Shown here piece by piece: positions 36,213 through 49,487 of a DNA stretch of 64,000 bases. Below the pieces are notes generated by a model, which had not been told where the DNA came from, ran no database searches, and worked only from the letters and a program-made list of their open reading frames with translations. This DNA is from Onchidella celtica (taxonomy: Eukaryota > Mollusca > Gastropoda > Systellommatophora > Onchidiidae). The stretch is from contig OZ007570.1 in the NCBI GenBank assembly GCA_963931925.1, forward strand, positions 33,227,084-33,291,083. The letters are read 5' to 3'. Position 1 is the stretch's first letter. Each line of letters opens with the position of its first letter. The position numbers and the translations under genes are program-made.

Positions 36213-38906
36213 GTAAGCGATCGTCTCATATGTGCTAGACTTAAGCATCGCCTTACACAGCCTCAAGAATGAATGAAAGCCTGGGTGGAGCTCGTTGATA
36301 CGAAGATTATATTTCTATCCTTATCTAGCTAAGATAATCCGAGTGAACAATAGATGAAGGAATCAGTTGGAAATCCATGGAGAGCTGAGTTTCAAATCTG
36401 AGGAAAAAACTTTCTAACACTATGTAATGCTATACGTCCATCGAAAATATTATACATCCATTGATAATAGGGCCACTCTCCAGGACGAACATAACACTGT
36501 GATCATTCGTCTAAGTATTTATGCCCACCGCTTTATCATGCAATACTCTCTTTATCACCCGGCCCAGGGCGTCTAGAGATAAATGGGCTGCTTCTTTTAC
36601 ATAATCATGGGTAGGATTTTGGATCAGCAACAATGATATTGGTAAGTGGTCGTGATGTATGATATAGGAGACTAACTGAGCAGGTAATTCTTCACTATAA
36701 TCATAATTTCATAGCTTTCATTGGAAAAAAACCCACTAAAGTTATACCTTGTTGTGGATATAGGGTTTTATTGTAGATGTGGTGAGACAGAGATAGGATT
36801 AGATTGCTTTTCCAATGAGATGGCGGAAGAGGGCCGAGGAAAGCAGGCGTTGGAAAGGGGAACGACGGGAAGGAAACCAGGCATTTGTGACTCAGGCTAT
36901 TTGTTCGTCTCTTCGCTATCTCCCCCCCCCCCCCCACCTCACCAACTCCCAGTCGTGTTCCTCTTGGCAATCAGAATACAATATTGTTAAACTTCACATC
37001 ACGTAATTTTTATGCCTACCTTGCACGCACAATCTGACAACCATCTAGGCTGTAATGGCCATGTCTCAAGCGTATCTATTACAGGCCTGATCGACACCAA
37101 CGCTCTCTCAACAGGGTCTTGTTGGCTGTGATGTTCCTTTATTTGCCCCCCCCCCCCTACCCTTAGTGGCCTCAATTTATTTCCCCTCCTTTCATTCCTT
37201 CTCTATCTCTAATTCGTACCTTGAGTATGTTCTGGAATCAAAACTTATAAAGAATAATTATATTTTTCAAGTTTACTTCTCTTTTTCTTTCTGGAAGAAG
37301 CCATCACTCTGTCTTTCTCATGACCTTAATCACAAAGAGAACAAAGGGAATAATCATGACAACCAACCCCTATTTCCATTACCGGAACTTTTCTGTCTGT
37401 CTTTGTTTCTGTCCCTGTTTTTTTGTGTTTTTTTTCGGAAAAAGTGAGCAAAAGCAAAAAGCCGGGCCCTGAACCGAACGGCGTCCCAAAGTTGCTGACA
37501 GGGAAGAACTCGAGACGCTAACTGTGGTTGAACTCAATCTAAAATAGTCAGACTTCTCTTTTTCATTAAAATGTTATGTCATTGCTTATTTATTTTTGTT
37601 TTATTCTTTTATTTCTGAAAACAGGGAGGGGAAGAGAAGTGTCAGGTTATGTATTAAGCGCATCTCACAATATTCCGTCATTCATTGTCACTTTTACACA
37701 ATATGACAAGCCGCAAAATGTACATCATAAATGCTGCTACGTTCAATGGACGATGAAACACAAAACACCAATGTGTGAAATATAAAGAGAGCTGTATGAT
37801 ACAGAATTTCACGAACAAAGATATCCTCATTTAGTCCCATGGTCATAAACTGTCAACACTACATCCGGGATTTCCCCATGTAGGTTATAATGACTTAATC
37901 TTGGTATCTGCACATCTGTAAAACAGATCTAAAGACAGTCCCTGTAAAGTCTGAGGGAAACAAACCTGCAGCTGGAAGATGTTATCAGTAAGTAAAGTTT
38001 GCGGTTTTATTCGGGTAGAACAGGCGCGAGTGAACACACAGGGGCAGAGACTCCGTGCATCACGCAAGAAGGTGCATCGCAACGCTGATAACGGAGAGAC
38101 ATTGGTACATTTAGTGACGTGCGGGTTTACGTACGATAGCGTGACATAGAATGATATCTTCAAACTCTTGTCAGTTATGGCAGAGGTTGGCGGTGTCGTA
38201 TTATATTCGTGTTAAAAATAAAAGTAAGACATTCAGGGACGACGAGACGCCACATGTTTATTCAAACTTCCACGGATACAGATGACTGGCTTCAGCTGAG
38301 TCTGCTCTTTTTCTCTCTTTTTCCATGGTGGTTTTCAGCTCTCCTAACTCCAAGACAAACAACACCACATTTGAATCTTCCCAGCACCTGTCTCTCTACA
38401 TTTTGTGATAGATAGAATATGATTGTAGCTGATTGAAATCTCCAAGCTGAAAAAAAAAAATAGAAAGAAGCAATTGCAAATTCACACCATTAACCATGAA
38501 CGGTTTCCTCGGTGTAATATCAGTACCTTGGTAATCTGTGTGTTAGACCCCAAGGAGACCCATGAAATTGTTTTTCGTTATTATTATGTATTATCTATGC
38601 TTATAACTCAATTTTTCATCATCGTACAGGCTGTTGGAAAACATTAAGGGGTCAGAATCTTTATTTCTCAGCATTGTTATTCGTCCTTCCAGCCATGAAA
38701 TAGTTATGAACGTTTGATTCTTTTGTATTTTTAAGCACGACCAGATTTCTTCTCATGCCCCTTGATTCACACACAAAAAGATTGTAGTAACAACTATAGA
38801 TACATCTTTGGATACAGATGTTGGTCTTTGTCACACACGAAATAAGTTAGCCTGACATGATTCGGAAAGTTAATTACTGAGAACAGGGTTTTGTTGGGGT
38901 TCAGGT
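36213..38906. other. Non-coding stretch with poly-C runs
   Basis: Poly-C runs of 14 (36922-36935) and 12 (37146-37157) bases are present. A possible 61-nt plus-strand exon at 37927-37987 before a GTAAGT donor is noted but not called. No gene is supported. Confidence 0.45.
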
Positions 38907-38909
38907 TTA

Positions 38910-39086
38910 GGCTGCTGGAGCAGTGAGTAAAGTCTGTTTTCTCAAAGTTTCAGTGTGAGTTGTGGGCTAAGGAATTCAACAGGTCCTCCAGCATTGTAGA
39001 GACGGAGACAAATCTGCTTCTCTATTTGGGGGGTGTGAAAACTGTCTTGAGTCAGTTTGGCAAACTTGACTGAGTGCGCCTCAACG
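38910..39086. mobile_element. MITE, PIF/Harbinger-like TTA family, copy B
   Basis: 177 bp. The left end is GGCTGCTGGAGCAGTGAGTA, and the right end read inward is CGTTGAGGCGCACTCAGTC. It is flanked by direct TTA at 38907-38909 and 39087-39089. The interior matches copies A and C when read in the opposite direction, so it probably inserted in reverse orientation. Confidence 0.7.
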
Positions 39087-39089
39087 TTA

Positions 39090-39882
39090 AGGTTTGAAGA
39101 TTATGTCTATTCAAAGATGAACAGTAAACTGTTTCTATCTAAACAGAATTCCCGGAGTGACTTGAAACATCAATAATGTATAACGCGTGGGTGGACAACA
39201 AGTATTTCAGAATGTAGTTCTTTTGTCGCTTCTTAAATCGGTCTGCATTGTCTTCATTGATTTGCCCTTTGCATTTTCTAGGCCTACAATCTCCCATTTA
39301 CCGCAGTTCTTCCAGTGCATTTTTTAAAAATTCTGTATTTTCTTTGTTCCATGCTTCTCCAAATATCTAGGAACGTCAACTGCTTCTTTGCATGCAACGG
39401 ATAACACAGGTTTAGTCATCAAAATTGCGCAGACGCAATCTGGTTCCAGAGCTCATAAATTATGTACAATACGGTCGTGAAATAAATTGATATTAACATT
39501 CAAAGGCATTATCCTGCTTGTCAAAAACACAGAGAAAAATAACATACCGCCGTATGCCCTCCGCAAGGGAGGTCTCTTCTCTTAAGTGGACCAAACGGCA
39601 TCTGATTTACAATGACACATTTATCTTTAGTCATAAATGCTCACATTGGTTGTGTATGGCAGCACGATAAAAATCATATTCACCCAATGCCCTATTCAGT
39701 CCTTGCGTCTATTTTTGTTTTGCAATGTCACTGCTGTCATTGCATCTTAATAGTTTGCCATCTCGGATTTCATGAGCAATGTTAGCGTCCCGGTGCAGAA
39801 TTGTGTCAAACGGTGCATAAAGCGAACGTTGTACGTATGAATTAGCTGTTCATTCTATTCGACTTGTTGCTTTTTGAAACTT
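39090..39882. other. Non-coding stretch
   Basis: Nothing supportable is seen. Confidence 0.5.
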
Positions 39883-40040
39883 GGTGTGTGTGGATGTGTG
39901 TGTGTGTGTGTGTATGTGTGTGTTTGTTTGTTATGCTATGTGTTCGTGAGAGAGAAAGAGACAGAGGGGGGAGAGGGAGAGAGAGAGAGACAGATAGACA
40001 GACAGCTAAGATAGATAGACAGACAGACAAAGAGGGAGAT
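39883..40040. repeat. (GT)n followed by GA/GACA/GATA microsatellite
   Basis: A GT dinucleotide run at 39883-39930, and a GA, GACA and GATA compound repeat at about 39947-40040. Confidence 0.9.
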
Positions 40041-41030
40041 ATAAATATGAGTCTCGCAAACAGCTTGTCAAGTTTTAAGTTCATTTGCACCCCAGCTCAG
40101 GAGATACTTTGCCATCGGTAAGAACAACCAATTGTTTCGCTTTTATCACAGTATAAATGAATTTCACTATTTATTTTACACCAATGAACCACAACTACTG
40201 GTTCACTACTTTGGTTCACATACATTCAATCTCCTGTGCTGTAAAATAAGAACTGCTGCAGCGAGGACTAGCGGAATTCAGATATCATGAGAAAATGCTC
40301 TTCAAAAGGTATAATATTACGATATAGCTTTTAAATAGCTCGTCGAGTTTCATATTCAGTAGCTGTTGCAAAATCGAGTGCTCTGATGCCCAACAGGCCA
40401 TTATCCCAAATAATCATAATAAAAAAAAAAAGTTCGTACCCGGGAAAGGGGAGTCATTTTTTCCCTGAGCGTGAATACTCCCAGTGGAGCATTATCAGCC
40501 ACAGTGCACTACATGACAGCAATTGACATTTATGACAAACCTGTGAAGATGCTGTGCTGGCATTTAGAACAACGGAACCCAACAAACAACGCAGGGATTG
40601 GACAGACTCCAAACTAGCGCCATTATTGACGTAACACTCCCCGTAATGACCCCTCGATAATTTACAGAACACATAACGTAAAAATCTGAACCGTCCAGGC
40701 TCATTAATTCATTCACAGACATGAGCAGTCTTTCAACTGTAGTCCGTTAGTTACACCTCGGTATACGAACTTCAGCGAAGACTTTCATAATGAGCTCGGT
40801 GTGTATAATGTGATGTGGTCAAAAGGCTTTGAAATGTGTAGAGTCTGCATTGTCATGCAGTCACACATCAGCTCTTGAATTTCGTGTAGTTAGCTTATCA
40901 ATTTGCCCGGCGGACCAGTAACACCTATGATGACAAAAGTAGACGTAATAACTAAATCAATTTACCGTACAATCTCAGGTCGTTAGTTTATTAACAGCAG
41001 ACCAGTAACAGTAAGGACAATGTCTATGTC
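40041..41030. other. Non-coding stretch
   Basis: Nothing supportable is seen. Confidence 0.5.
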
Positions 41031-41277
41031 GTCACTGCTCTACGATCATGGCTTTGTCAGATTCATGCCAAAAGGCAACTGGCCGTTCATTGCATTAATT
41101 ATTAGCACGAGGGCTATCAGATAATATTATAGAAAAAGATAGACGCCAATAGGAAAATGTAATAATCCAACAGAATCATAATGGCACAAGTCACAAAATG
41201 ACAGGAAAAGAAACAGGTTTTTTTTAATATTTCAAAAGTGTCAAAAATGACTTATGCCATTAGTGTAGAGCAGTGAC
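41031..41277. mobile_element. MITE, GTCACTGCTC family, copy 2
   Basis: 247 bp. It begins GTCACTGCTCTACG, ends GTAGAGCAGTGAC, and is homologous along its length to 26804-27058 in the same orientation. It is non-coding. Confidence 0.85.
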
Positions 41278-43458
41278 AATGTGTAACAGTGGAACCGATT
41301 ATACTTTTATGTATTTTGTTCCAACTGTTGACGAACTCATGTATCAGATATTAATTGAAACCAAGTAGAGCCAGAAAAAAAAAACACCAACAAAACAACT
41401 ACAGCTGTTTGTTTATTTGTTTGTTTTAAGTTCGGGTTTGTCTTCGAGTCAGCTTGATAACGACTTTATCGCCCCCTGCACTGTCCACTGACGAGATGTC
41501 ATATCGTTAAAACATGAAAGGTGCAAAGCAATGGGGGGCTATCTGTCATAACCCTAACAGCTGTTTTCCACGATGGTAAAAACCAGGACCCAGCAGCTAT
41601 CTGGTCGATACAAAGATCAAATACTGTCGTGGGTTTCGAATGCGAACGGGTCTGCCTGAAATAAAGGGAATGTTCTATTCACCTGTCGCATGTGGCAGAT
41701 TCGTAATTCTTCATTATCCGATTAAATGTTAAGTGTGTTTTTAGTTCAGCATTGTTATTGGCATCATCCCAGTCATGACACAGCTAGAGAAAGCAAATGA
41801 CAATAATGTTACTCTGGAAAATGTCACAGAGTCATGGTGACTTGTCATTATTGAAGATAATGTCCCTAAAATTTCATTCATTATTCAAACAGTTTCCTTG
41901 GTTGAGGTCAATCAGAAAGGCATTATTTGTTATTGCTTTCTTTTCCCGTTCTATCCCGTTTCTCATCTCTCCAAATCATCAAAATGTTAAAATGCCCAGG
42001 ACCTTGTTGAATTGAATAGAATCAGAACTGATACTGAAGTATTAATGAGACACTCATTGTTACAAAACTATAGACACAAACGGTGGTCTCTGGCATGCTA
42101 CAAGCTTTTGATATGCGTGATTCTGCTTGTGATTAAAGTTGAAAAGACTTGATATTAATGAAATCATGCGCCAACATCAAAAGTTTTACTTTGCCCCGAG
42201 AGATAAGGTGGAACATTTATGTTTATTATCAGAAAAAAAAATAGAATTTTGATCTCAGAAATCTCAATTAATAAAGAAAAAAAATGTATTAAGTTCATTA
42301 AAACGGATGTAACGCTGTCAGCCAGCAAATACCAATTACGGGTGAATTTCAAATTAAAAAGTAAATATGTCCATAATTTCTACGCAAAATTGGAAGTTAA
42401 CCTGAAAAGTCAATTTAAAATCAAGGTCTAAGAATATCAGTTTGGCCTCAACGACCAGGTAAGTGTCATACTATAGTGGAGCTAGTGAGGGGAACATGTA
42501 AGTACCAAAAACCTCTTGACTACGTGACCAAAAGATTATGAAACTTTGTCTAATGACTCAATTTTTGACCATACATCACGTGACACATCTGTTTGGGACA
42601 CAGTTTGGTCTTTAAAAATTTATTTGCAAATTTTTTTTAGCCGCAAAAAAAAGAGGCATATTTTTGTTGAGTATAATCCAAAAGTACGATCGGAAATTTG
42701 GTTCCACGCCTCTGTCTTCACACTGAGAGGGCCACACTTGAATAAATATTACAATATCACGTTAGCATGCACAGGCTTGCTATTTAAATAAGTAACGATA
42801 TAAAATAACAGCTCAACGAATACCGATCTACAAACTTCTAGCCAAATACATGTATAGATATACAGTAACACGTGTCTTTGTTGAATAACATCACTTCACA
42901 ACTTCACATGCCATTAGTGAGGTGCAAATATGTCGCTAATGATAAAACGTCCATTAACAGTACACACTCACCCTCAGGGATCAATGGTTTGCATGCAATT
43001 TGTTCTACTACATTTCATAAAAGCATGCAAAGCATATCGAAAACAGGATTTTTAAAATTTTTGTTTTGTTTTTTGTACACATCGACCTAGCCATTATGTA
43101 TTTCTGAAATATAAGCGATGATTAAAGGGAACAACGGGAGGGGTATGTCGAAGGGAATATTGAAGACGAGGGGGTAGAATATGACTTAGATCGATATTTA
43201 AACAAACAGAAACAATAGATGTAAAACAGACAGTAAGACAGACAGACGAAAGGAATGTAATGAGGAAAAGCCTCCCAAAGTTTGTACATGTATTCACCAG
43301 AAAAGAGCGTTCTGAATTATCTGTCTGTTATTCCTTGTTGTGGACTTTCTGGGAGTCTTTATTTTGTTTAATTGTCACTGCTCCAGTCGCACTTTCAACA
43401 ACATTCAAATACCGTCACAGGCTTTCCATTCCAGGTAGATGATGCAATTTGTGAGACA
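41278..43458. other. Non-coding stretch
   Basis: AT-rich. A consensus CAG/GTAAGT donor-like site sits at 42459, but the open sequence before it is very short, so no exon is called. Confidence 0.5.
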
Positions 43459-43583
43459 GTTTGAGTTGGAGATAGTGCGTCGACGATAGACTGTGCTAAT
43501 AAAAAGCAAGGACGATAGACAGAATAGAACAGAATGACAGGGAAAGGAGACCCTACCAGAAACGTCCACCAACCATGCGCTAC
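43459..43583 (+). repeat. Dispersed repeat, copy 2 (related to 9199-9346)
   Basis: Diverged copy of 9199-9346; the shared order of segments is described there. A weaker similarity (TCTGTCTGTTATTC near 43319 versus TTGTCTGTTATTC near 9084) suggests the repeat may extend upstream. Confidence 0.6.
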
Positions 43584-43982
43584 TTGTGAGGGAAGCTCGT
43601 GTACACAACAAGGTGATTGAACAAGATCTGAAATTTGGAAATGTCCTCAAGAGATAATTATGAACACACACAGCTGGGGTGGATCCAACTGTTGCAGTAC
43701 ATGTTCATATTGTGTAAACTGGTTCTTAAGTACGATTTTTTTTTTTAGTGTTTATGTACATATGGAACCTGAGTGATAAAACACTTTACAGTATTCGTTT
43801 TCATTGAATATCTTGTCACTGAATGATACATTCTTAGTGCCGTATTACTGAAAAGACCATGTGCACTAAATTAGGTTAAATTCACTTTTTAATATCGTTT
43901 TACAGATCTAAAGTTGCTCTATCTTTCCATCAGGGTGATAATTTTGTACGATTGATAGTTTGCTCTGTTCATCACAAAATGA

Positions 43983-44011
43983 GGGGGGGGGGGGGGGGTG
44001 GGGGGGGGGGG
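43983..44011. repeat. Poly-G tract, 16 + 12
   Basis: Sixteen G, one T, then twelve G, followed by CAATGCC. It is the longest of about a dozen poly-G/C runs in the window and could form quadruplex structures. Confidence 0.95.
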
Positions 44012-44907
44012 CAATGCCATTTTTTTCTTGCCTGTATAATTTTGTTTTTCGCATAATTATATACTTTTTTTTTTTTTAATGGCAACTCAGGGCCATATAT
44101 TTTTTGTACATGGCCCCAACAAGTGTCCACGTTCACAGAGAAACTTGTTCTTGAGTGATTTTTTTTTTTTTTTCAACAAGTTCAGTTCTCGTTGAATCAG
44201 CCTGTGTTTCAGAAATTCCCACACTCTACTGTAACCGTCCACCATAGAGGATCCTTGTTTAGTCAAAACCAGCGGAACTAACGTAGAGCAGTGACCATCT
44301 TTTGTGTTAGTTACGGTCAGCTTCGGACAGCCATCATTATCACATTGTCACACCCGGTCGGTTCCAGTGGTGGTCACTGCGGGAAGCCCCAGCAGGGGGG
44401 GGGGCGCCGCATTGTGACGTCATCGCCCCTCCAGAATCTTCCCCGGTGTTAATGAGAGGGATTATGATAGTTGGAATAACTGACGCGAGAAAACGCGGGG
44501 TTGTTACGAGGGGTTCTCTAGCGTGTAAGTATGTGAGGGTGTGTGGTTCAGGCGAAGGGGCCGACCACAAAGTATGTGCACTCGATATCGGCTATATATT
44601 AAACCCCCTCCCCAAGTACCCTTTTCATACGACATGTTTCTTTATAAAAGCTGTAGTTCCATTAGTTAGATTCAGTTGCCTTTGAATTGATATATATATT
44701 TATAATTATATTTGTTACATTAATTCCTGTAATTAAACTGCTCTACAGTTCTGCTAAAATTGAAAGCAATTGATTTATTTAGTTTCTAGAGTGCAAGTAT
44801 TTATTTTTGTGTGTTCGTCGATTGTGGGAGCGGACCTCGAAAGAGTGTCAGTCGAAATACCCCCATGTAACCCACATCGCGACAGTTTCCTCGAGGTACA
44901 AATGCAG
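44012..44907. other. Non-coding stretch with a MITE fragment
   Basis: 44261-44294 (AGTCAAAA … TAACGTAGAGCAGTGAC) matches the right end of the GTCACTGCTC MITE family, and no left end is found nearby. A G10 run lies at 44395-44404. No gene is seen. Confidence 0.55.
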
Positions 44908-45276
44908 AGGGCCTCCCCTCCCCCACCCCGCACCCCTCCCACCCCCACCCACCCCCCACCCCCCACACCCCACCCCATGTACCATCTTGCTAGATTGTTG
45001 AATACTGATGACAAGGCGTGGATGTCTGAAAAATTTTGACAGACATTTTGCACGGATTAATTTGACTTTTCCATTAGAAACATAATCTTTATCAGTTTGT
45101 AATCAAGTGACATAATTTGCTGTAAAATAAATAAAGTAGAAAACGGAAAGGAAGCGAAACTTTTCAATTTATTCCCACAGTTGAAAAGCCTAAGCTCTCC
45201 AGACCCCCCCCCTCCTCCCCCCAACCTCCCCCTCTCCTCCTTTAACGTACGCGTTTCGTGCGCAGCCCCCCCCCCC
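44908..45276. repeat. C-rich tracts
   Basis: Two low-complexity blocks, CCCCACCC-type at about 44908-44985 and poly-C with CT interruptions at 45204-45276. Intervening sequence is ordinary. Proline- and glycine-rich frames here are artefacts. Confidence 0.85.
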
Positions 45277-47073
45277 AACTCTGCACACATACACACACAC
45301 ACAAACACCTTTCTTAGCGTACGTCTTTACAGATGGCCCCCAAATAAGTGGCCAGACAGGTTGGCCTGTAAACAGCTTATCTCTTGATTCTGCAAGCTGT
45401 AACCTAATTCCCCACCTGGCCACTACTACCATGTTCGTATCCGCTTGAAAGTAGGAAAAGCAGTGAGAGTGGGAAAAATTATTATGAATGTTAAATAAAA
45501 ATCTATTAGTTTTCCCTTATTATCTTAAGTTCTCTTTTATTTATCCCTCTTTAAGCACCACTTAGAAAACAAACAAATTCTTGGACCTTTATAAAACAAT
45601 TACACAACGTAGTTGAATCACAGCTGCAGAATACGACATAACTTCCTTTCTCACAGATGACTATATAATTACAGACTTCTTTATTGCTTAAGGTAGCTCT
45701 CATAAACATAAGCCCCACAGTGCAGTATATATCTTAGTCTTTAAGATTTACAATGTGCCGACTAAAGGGAACAGCAGTAATTCAATCAAATAAACAGAAT
45801 TAAACTCGCCAGCTTTTAACAAAAAATGTTAACATCAATAACGTCCGTCAAAAACATCAATCACCTTGTTTATCAGGCCTTTGGTTGTCTTTATCTCGAA
45901 ATGTTTCATATTCCCACTGACATGCAGTTAATCCAAGAGTTAACCCACTATAATTGGAGTAGGCCCCGTAAATGTGTCTGGTCAAAATGCCCCCGAAACT
46001 GCTCATCGTAAATACATGAAAATGGTTCATGGTCGTACGTTAGCTCGCCAGTTTACCAGTTTACGTGGGCATAATCGTATGAGAAGGCACGGGGCCGTTA
46101 CGCGTCGATACCCTCACATTTTCTGTCAGTTCGAACCGGTGAAACATCATCGCATCGATCCACCAGTTTAAAAAAGGGGGGGGGGGGAAATCTAGATTCC
46201 TGATGTTCTTCCAGTTTTTGTGTTTTTCCTTTCCGTGCTTAGACGGAGTATCTAACTTTGCTTGTTTGAATAAGAGTTGTTTTTTTTTTTACCTCTCACA
46301 AACCCCGTTACAAAGCTTTCTTTACCCACTAAGCTTGTATACCTGTTTGTGCCAGACATATTGCGTCAGGGGGGGATTATCAACCTTCGCCTCAGACTAG
46401 TATATCCCATAATTAGCGGTATCAGGTGGCGCTATTTGAGCAGAAACACAGTCCTATCTATAAACCTTATTGCACATTCCGGCATAACCTGTTTGGTGCG
46501 ACGGCTAATTTTTGTTCGGCTTTGGGTTTCCCAAACCTATTCGTGAAAATACCAGCCAGTCTGAAACCCAAGAAATGCGCGAGAAAGTGCGTGAGAGGAT
46601 GTTCCCCTTCACGTAGGTAATCTACATTCATAAAAGAACGCGTTTACGACATTGCAGCGCGCCTTTCGCATAATACTTCTATTACCTTCAAATTCCAATA
46701 CACCTCTCATTGAATAGCGCCTTCAGGATGCAATAGCAAAACTTCACCCAAGCATGAAAAATACTAAGTGCTCATTTAAATTTTATTTTCATCTTCCATT
46801 TACGACACTGGTTGACAGCACTAAGAAAAACCATAATTTCTCAAGAAATCATGTTCTTCGTTCTCTATACAAAATTGCCCAGTGCCATACTGTCTTCGAT
46901 CTGAGCATAGGCTTTTTTTTTTTAATTTTTGAATCGATGAGTTCCTGGGAATGAGTGGAAGGTGATGATTATAGTAAGGGATGGGATGAGGTTGATTGAC
47001 TGATTGGTACGCAGTCCGGAAAACTGCAAGCTACTCTCATGTACTAGACAGAACTGTGTATATGCGCATGCAT
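45277..47073. other. Non-coding stretch
   Basis: A CpG-richer patch at about 45960-46160 and a G12 run at 46176-46187 are the only notable items. The short frames are unrecognised. Confidence 0.45.
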
Positions 47074-47238
47074 GAGAATGGGAGAATGAAAAAGAAAGAG
47101 TGAGTAGGGGAGAGGGAGGAAAACAGGAGAAAAGAGGAAGAGGAGAGACAGAGAGAGGGAGAAGGAGAGAGGGAGAAGGAGAAAGAGAGAAGCAGAGGGA
47201 GAGGGGGGGAAAAGGGAGAAAAAGAGTGACAGAGAGGG

Positions 47239-47282
<44 letters not shown>
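47074..47282. repeat. Purine-rich GA repeat
   Basis: About 210 bases are nearly all purine, ending in a pure GA run at about 47241-47282. It gives artefactual Ser/Leu/Phe frames on the minus strand. Confidence 0.92.
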
Positions 47283-47284
<2 letters not shown>

Positions 47285-48456
47285 TATTCTGTCAAAAGAA
47301 ACAAGCAGACAGTTTGGCCTGTAGAGAGGGCAAATTTTATGATCGTGCAACCTGGAGTTTGTTCCCTTGTGAATAGGCGGCTCGATTATCCGCAAGACAG
47401 AAAGAAGCTAAAATAACAGACATCTCGTCAATTCTAAAAGGCATATTAATCCGAGTGCTCCCTTAACACTGCACGCAATGAAACAATCTTCGACCTGGCT
47501 GACGTTTTTTTGTTTTTTCTTCGTGTATATTCGTGGACAATAGTATGAATAATAGCAGTCGGTGGCGCTGTTCTGAACTATTGTCTCTGCTCTTTGTCTG
47601 GCTTAGGAGGTGTATTTGTGAACTGCGCATTAATAATATTTAATGGAGTGATAAATACGGCCGGACATGAGATTTATTTTTTTTTTTTTGGAATAAGAAT
47701 GTGCTATTGCTTAGTCAGTGGCATAACTAAAGTCGGGGAACATGGGGCACGACCCTTCGTGGCAAATTGGGGCCATATTATTATGCGTGCAGAAAAATTG
47801 ACCTAGAACTTTAAAGAACAGTTTTCAAAGGGCGCTTTTTAGCTTTTTAATTTCCTGTTTGATTATTTGTTCTGGGAGCAGTCAGTCCTATCTTTGCCTT
47901 TGTCTACAGTTTGTACATCCGCCATCGCTTCTATTCCAGGAATGACATCTGGCCGATACCGCTGTTCTGTTTTCCGATCAGTTTATGTCAGTACCATATT
48001 AAGCCCCGACGTCACAGCCAGCTGCTGCCAGCAAAATGTACTGTGTCTGACCGGGCTTGGTATGATAGAGATTTTCCCTGATTTTCTCAGAAAATACCGG
48101 AAATTAAGACGTGCACACCTTGTCTACCAGCGGCTGGCTCTAAAGCTATGAGAAGCGGAGCGGAACAGATGCTGTGAACAAGTATACAGAGGAAAAGAGT
48201 ATTTTACTTTGTCGTCATTTTCCGTAAAATAGCGGAACGGAGCGGATACTGTGGACAAGACCACGTAGTGTGATATCTCCCTTGAGTATTGGTTAGATTT
48301 TTGGCTCACATACCGTCGACGACTTTTTTTCGCAGGTTGATTTCAATACAAAGCGTGCTGGCAGTCCCGGATTTAATGTACCTGGCCAAAATTGGCCTTT
48401 GGAAATAGAATGGTTTCCAGATCTGGATAACCTTCTACTCTACTTGACTTGAACAG
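47283..48456. other. Non-coding stretch with possible hAT end and a direct repeat
   Basis: CAGTGGCATAACTAAAGTCG at 47716 resembles a hAT terminus, but no opposite end is found. AGCGGAGCGGAACAGATGCT at 48154 recurs diverged at 48231 (AGCGGAACGGAGCGGATACT), both followed by a GTGRACAAG end. Confidence 0.4.
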
Positions 48457-48618
48457 CAGTGGCGGACCTACAGTTTTGGGACCCTCAAGCTTGAACTGTT
48501 ATGGAAACCCCTTCGCAACCATTGTTGCAACAATAGGGCAACATCCAAATTTCACTTATTCCGGGATTAGGGGTCCTAAAGCTTAACTTTCTTTGGCTTT
48601 CTAGTAGATCTGCCACTG
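48457..48618 (+). mobile_element. hAT-like MITE, copy 1
   Basis: 162 bp, from CAGTGGCGGACCTACA to GTAGATCTGCCACTG, giving about 14-bp inverted ends of the hAT type. The interior matches, in inverted orientation, the copy at 56641 (AAGCTTGAACTGTTA, CCCCTTCGCAACCA, CAACAATAGGGC, CCGGGATTAGGGG). Flanking octamers do not match. It is non-coding. Confidence 0.8.
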
Positions 48619-49484
48619 AGCACAATGAAAAATAATATAAAAAACACAGCTCATCTCCATGATTCAGTATTGATATCTTCTTCTTTAAGCACAGTTCAGC
48701 AAAATGATCTGTCAACAGTTTGACACTCACGATTCCTGGGCTATATATGCTGACAAACAAGCAAAAACGTCTGAATATTCACACGGGGGAAAATGTCTGG
48801 CAGGTCTGCGCCAGCCACAGCATAAAAATGTCTTTTCTCTGTATCGTGTCCTCAAGTAGAACATAAACTTACAGATCCATTTTCATACCCGATATTATGC
48901 AGAATCAATAACATTCTGCCTGGGCCCATGATTAGTGTCGGCATGCCGATACGCCTACACGGGCTCGTATCCATGATGGTTGTGTTGATTACTTATTGAT
49001 ATCTAATGAGCAACGAAAATGTTCGGGAATGGCATTTATTATTATTACTCCTGGATAGTTATTGAATTGATGCCAGAAGATGCCCCATAATTGGCTCTTA
49101 ACAATTCTCATAAATAATGACAAAATTGCGGGCACAATTACGGGGGTCCTGTTATAAAGAAGAGATACATAAAAGCAAAGTGCTCTGGTAGTGAAATTGG
49201 CCTCTATAGGAAATATAAAGGAGTTGGAAAACATAAAAATCAGAAAGGTGTCCAATTCTTAAACACCAATGCCATCATCAACTACGATAAAAAGCTGTAG
49301 AGCGAAAGAAACAGGTAGGGTGGCTAATGACCGATTCGAACAGAGCAGTAATTAAAAGAAACAAAAAAATAGTGGGACCTAAAAGAAGAAAAAAAATGCT
49401 GTGGAGGAGAAGACGAAGAAGAGAGACGATGATGGCAACGATAACCCTTATGATGGCATGATACACTCTGCCCTGTCTACAGAA
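48619..49484. other. Non-coding stretch
   Basis: Nothing supportable is seen. 48985-49260 has many ATTA/TAAT cores in complex sequence, a weak hint of regulatory DNA. Confidence 0.4.
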
Positions 49485-49487
49485 TTA

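Noticed and set aside
36615..36641. 27-nt segment reading DFGSATMIL before a GTAAGT donor, suggesting a kinase DFG motif
   Set aside because: It is too short, preceded by an in-frame stop, and has no flanking kinase exons; a chance match.
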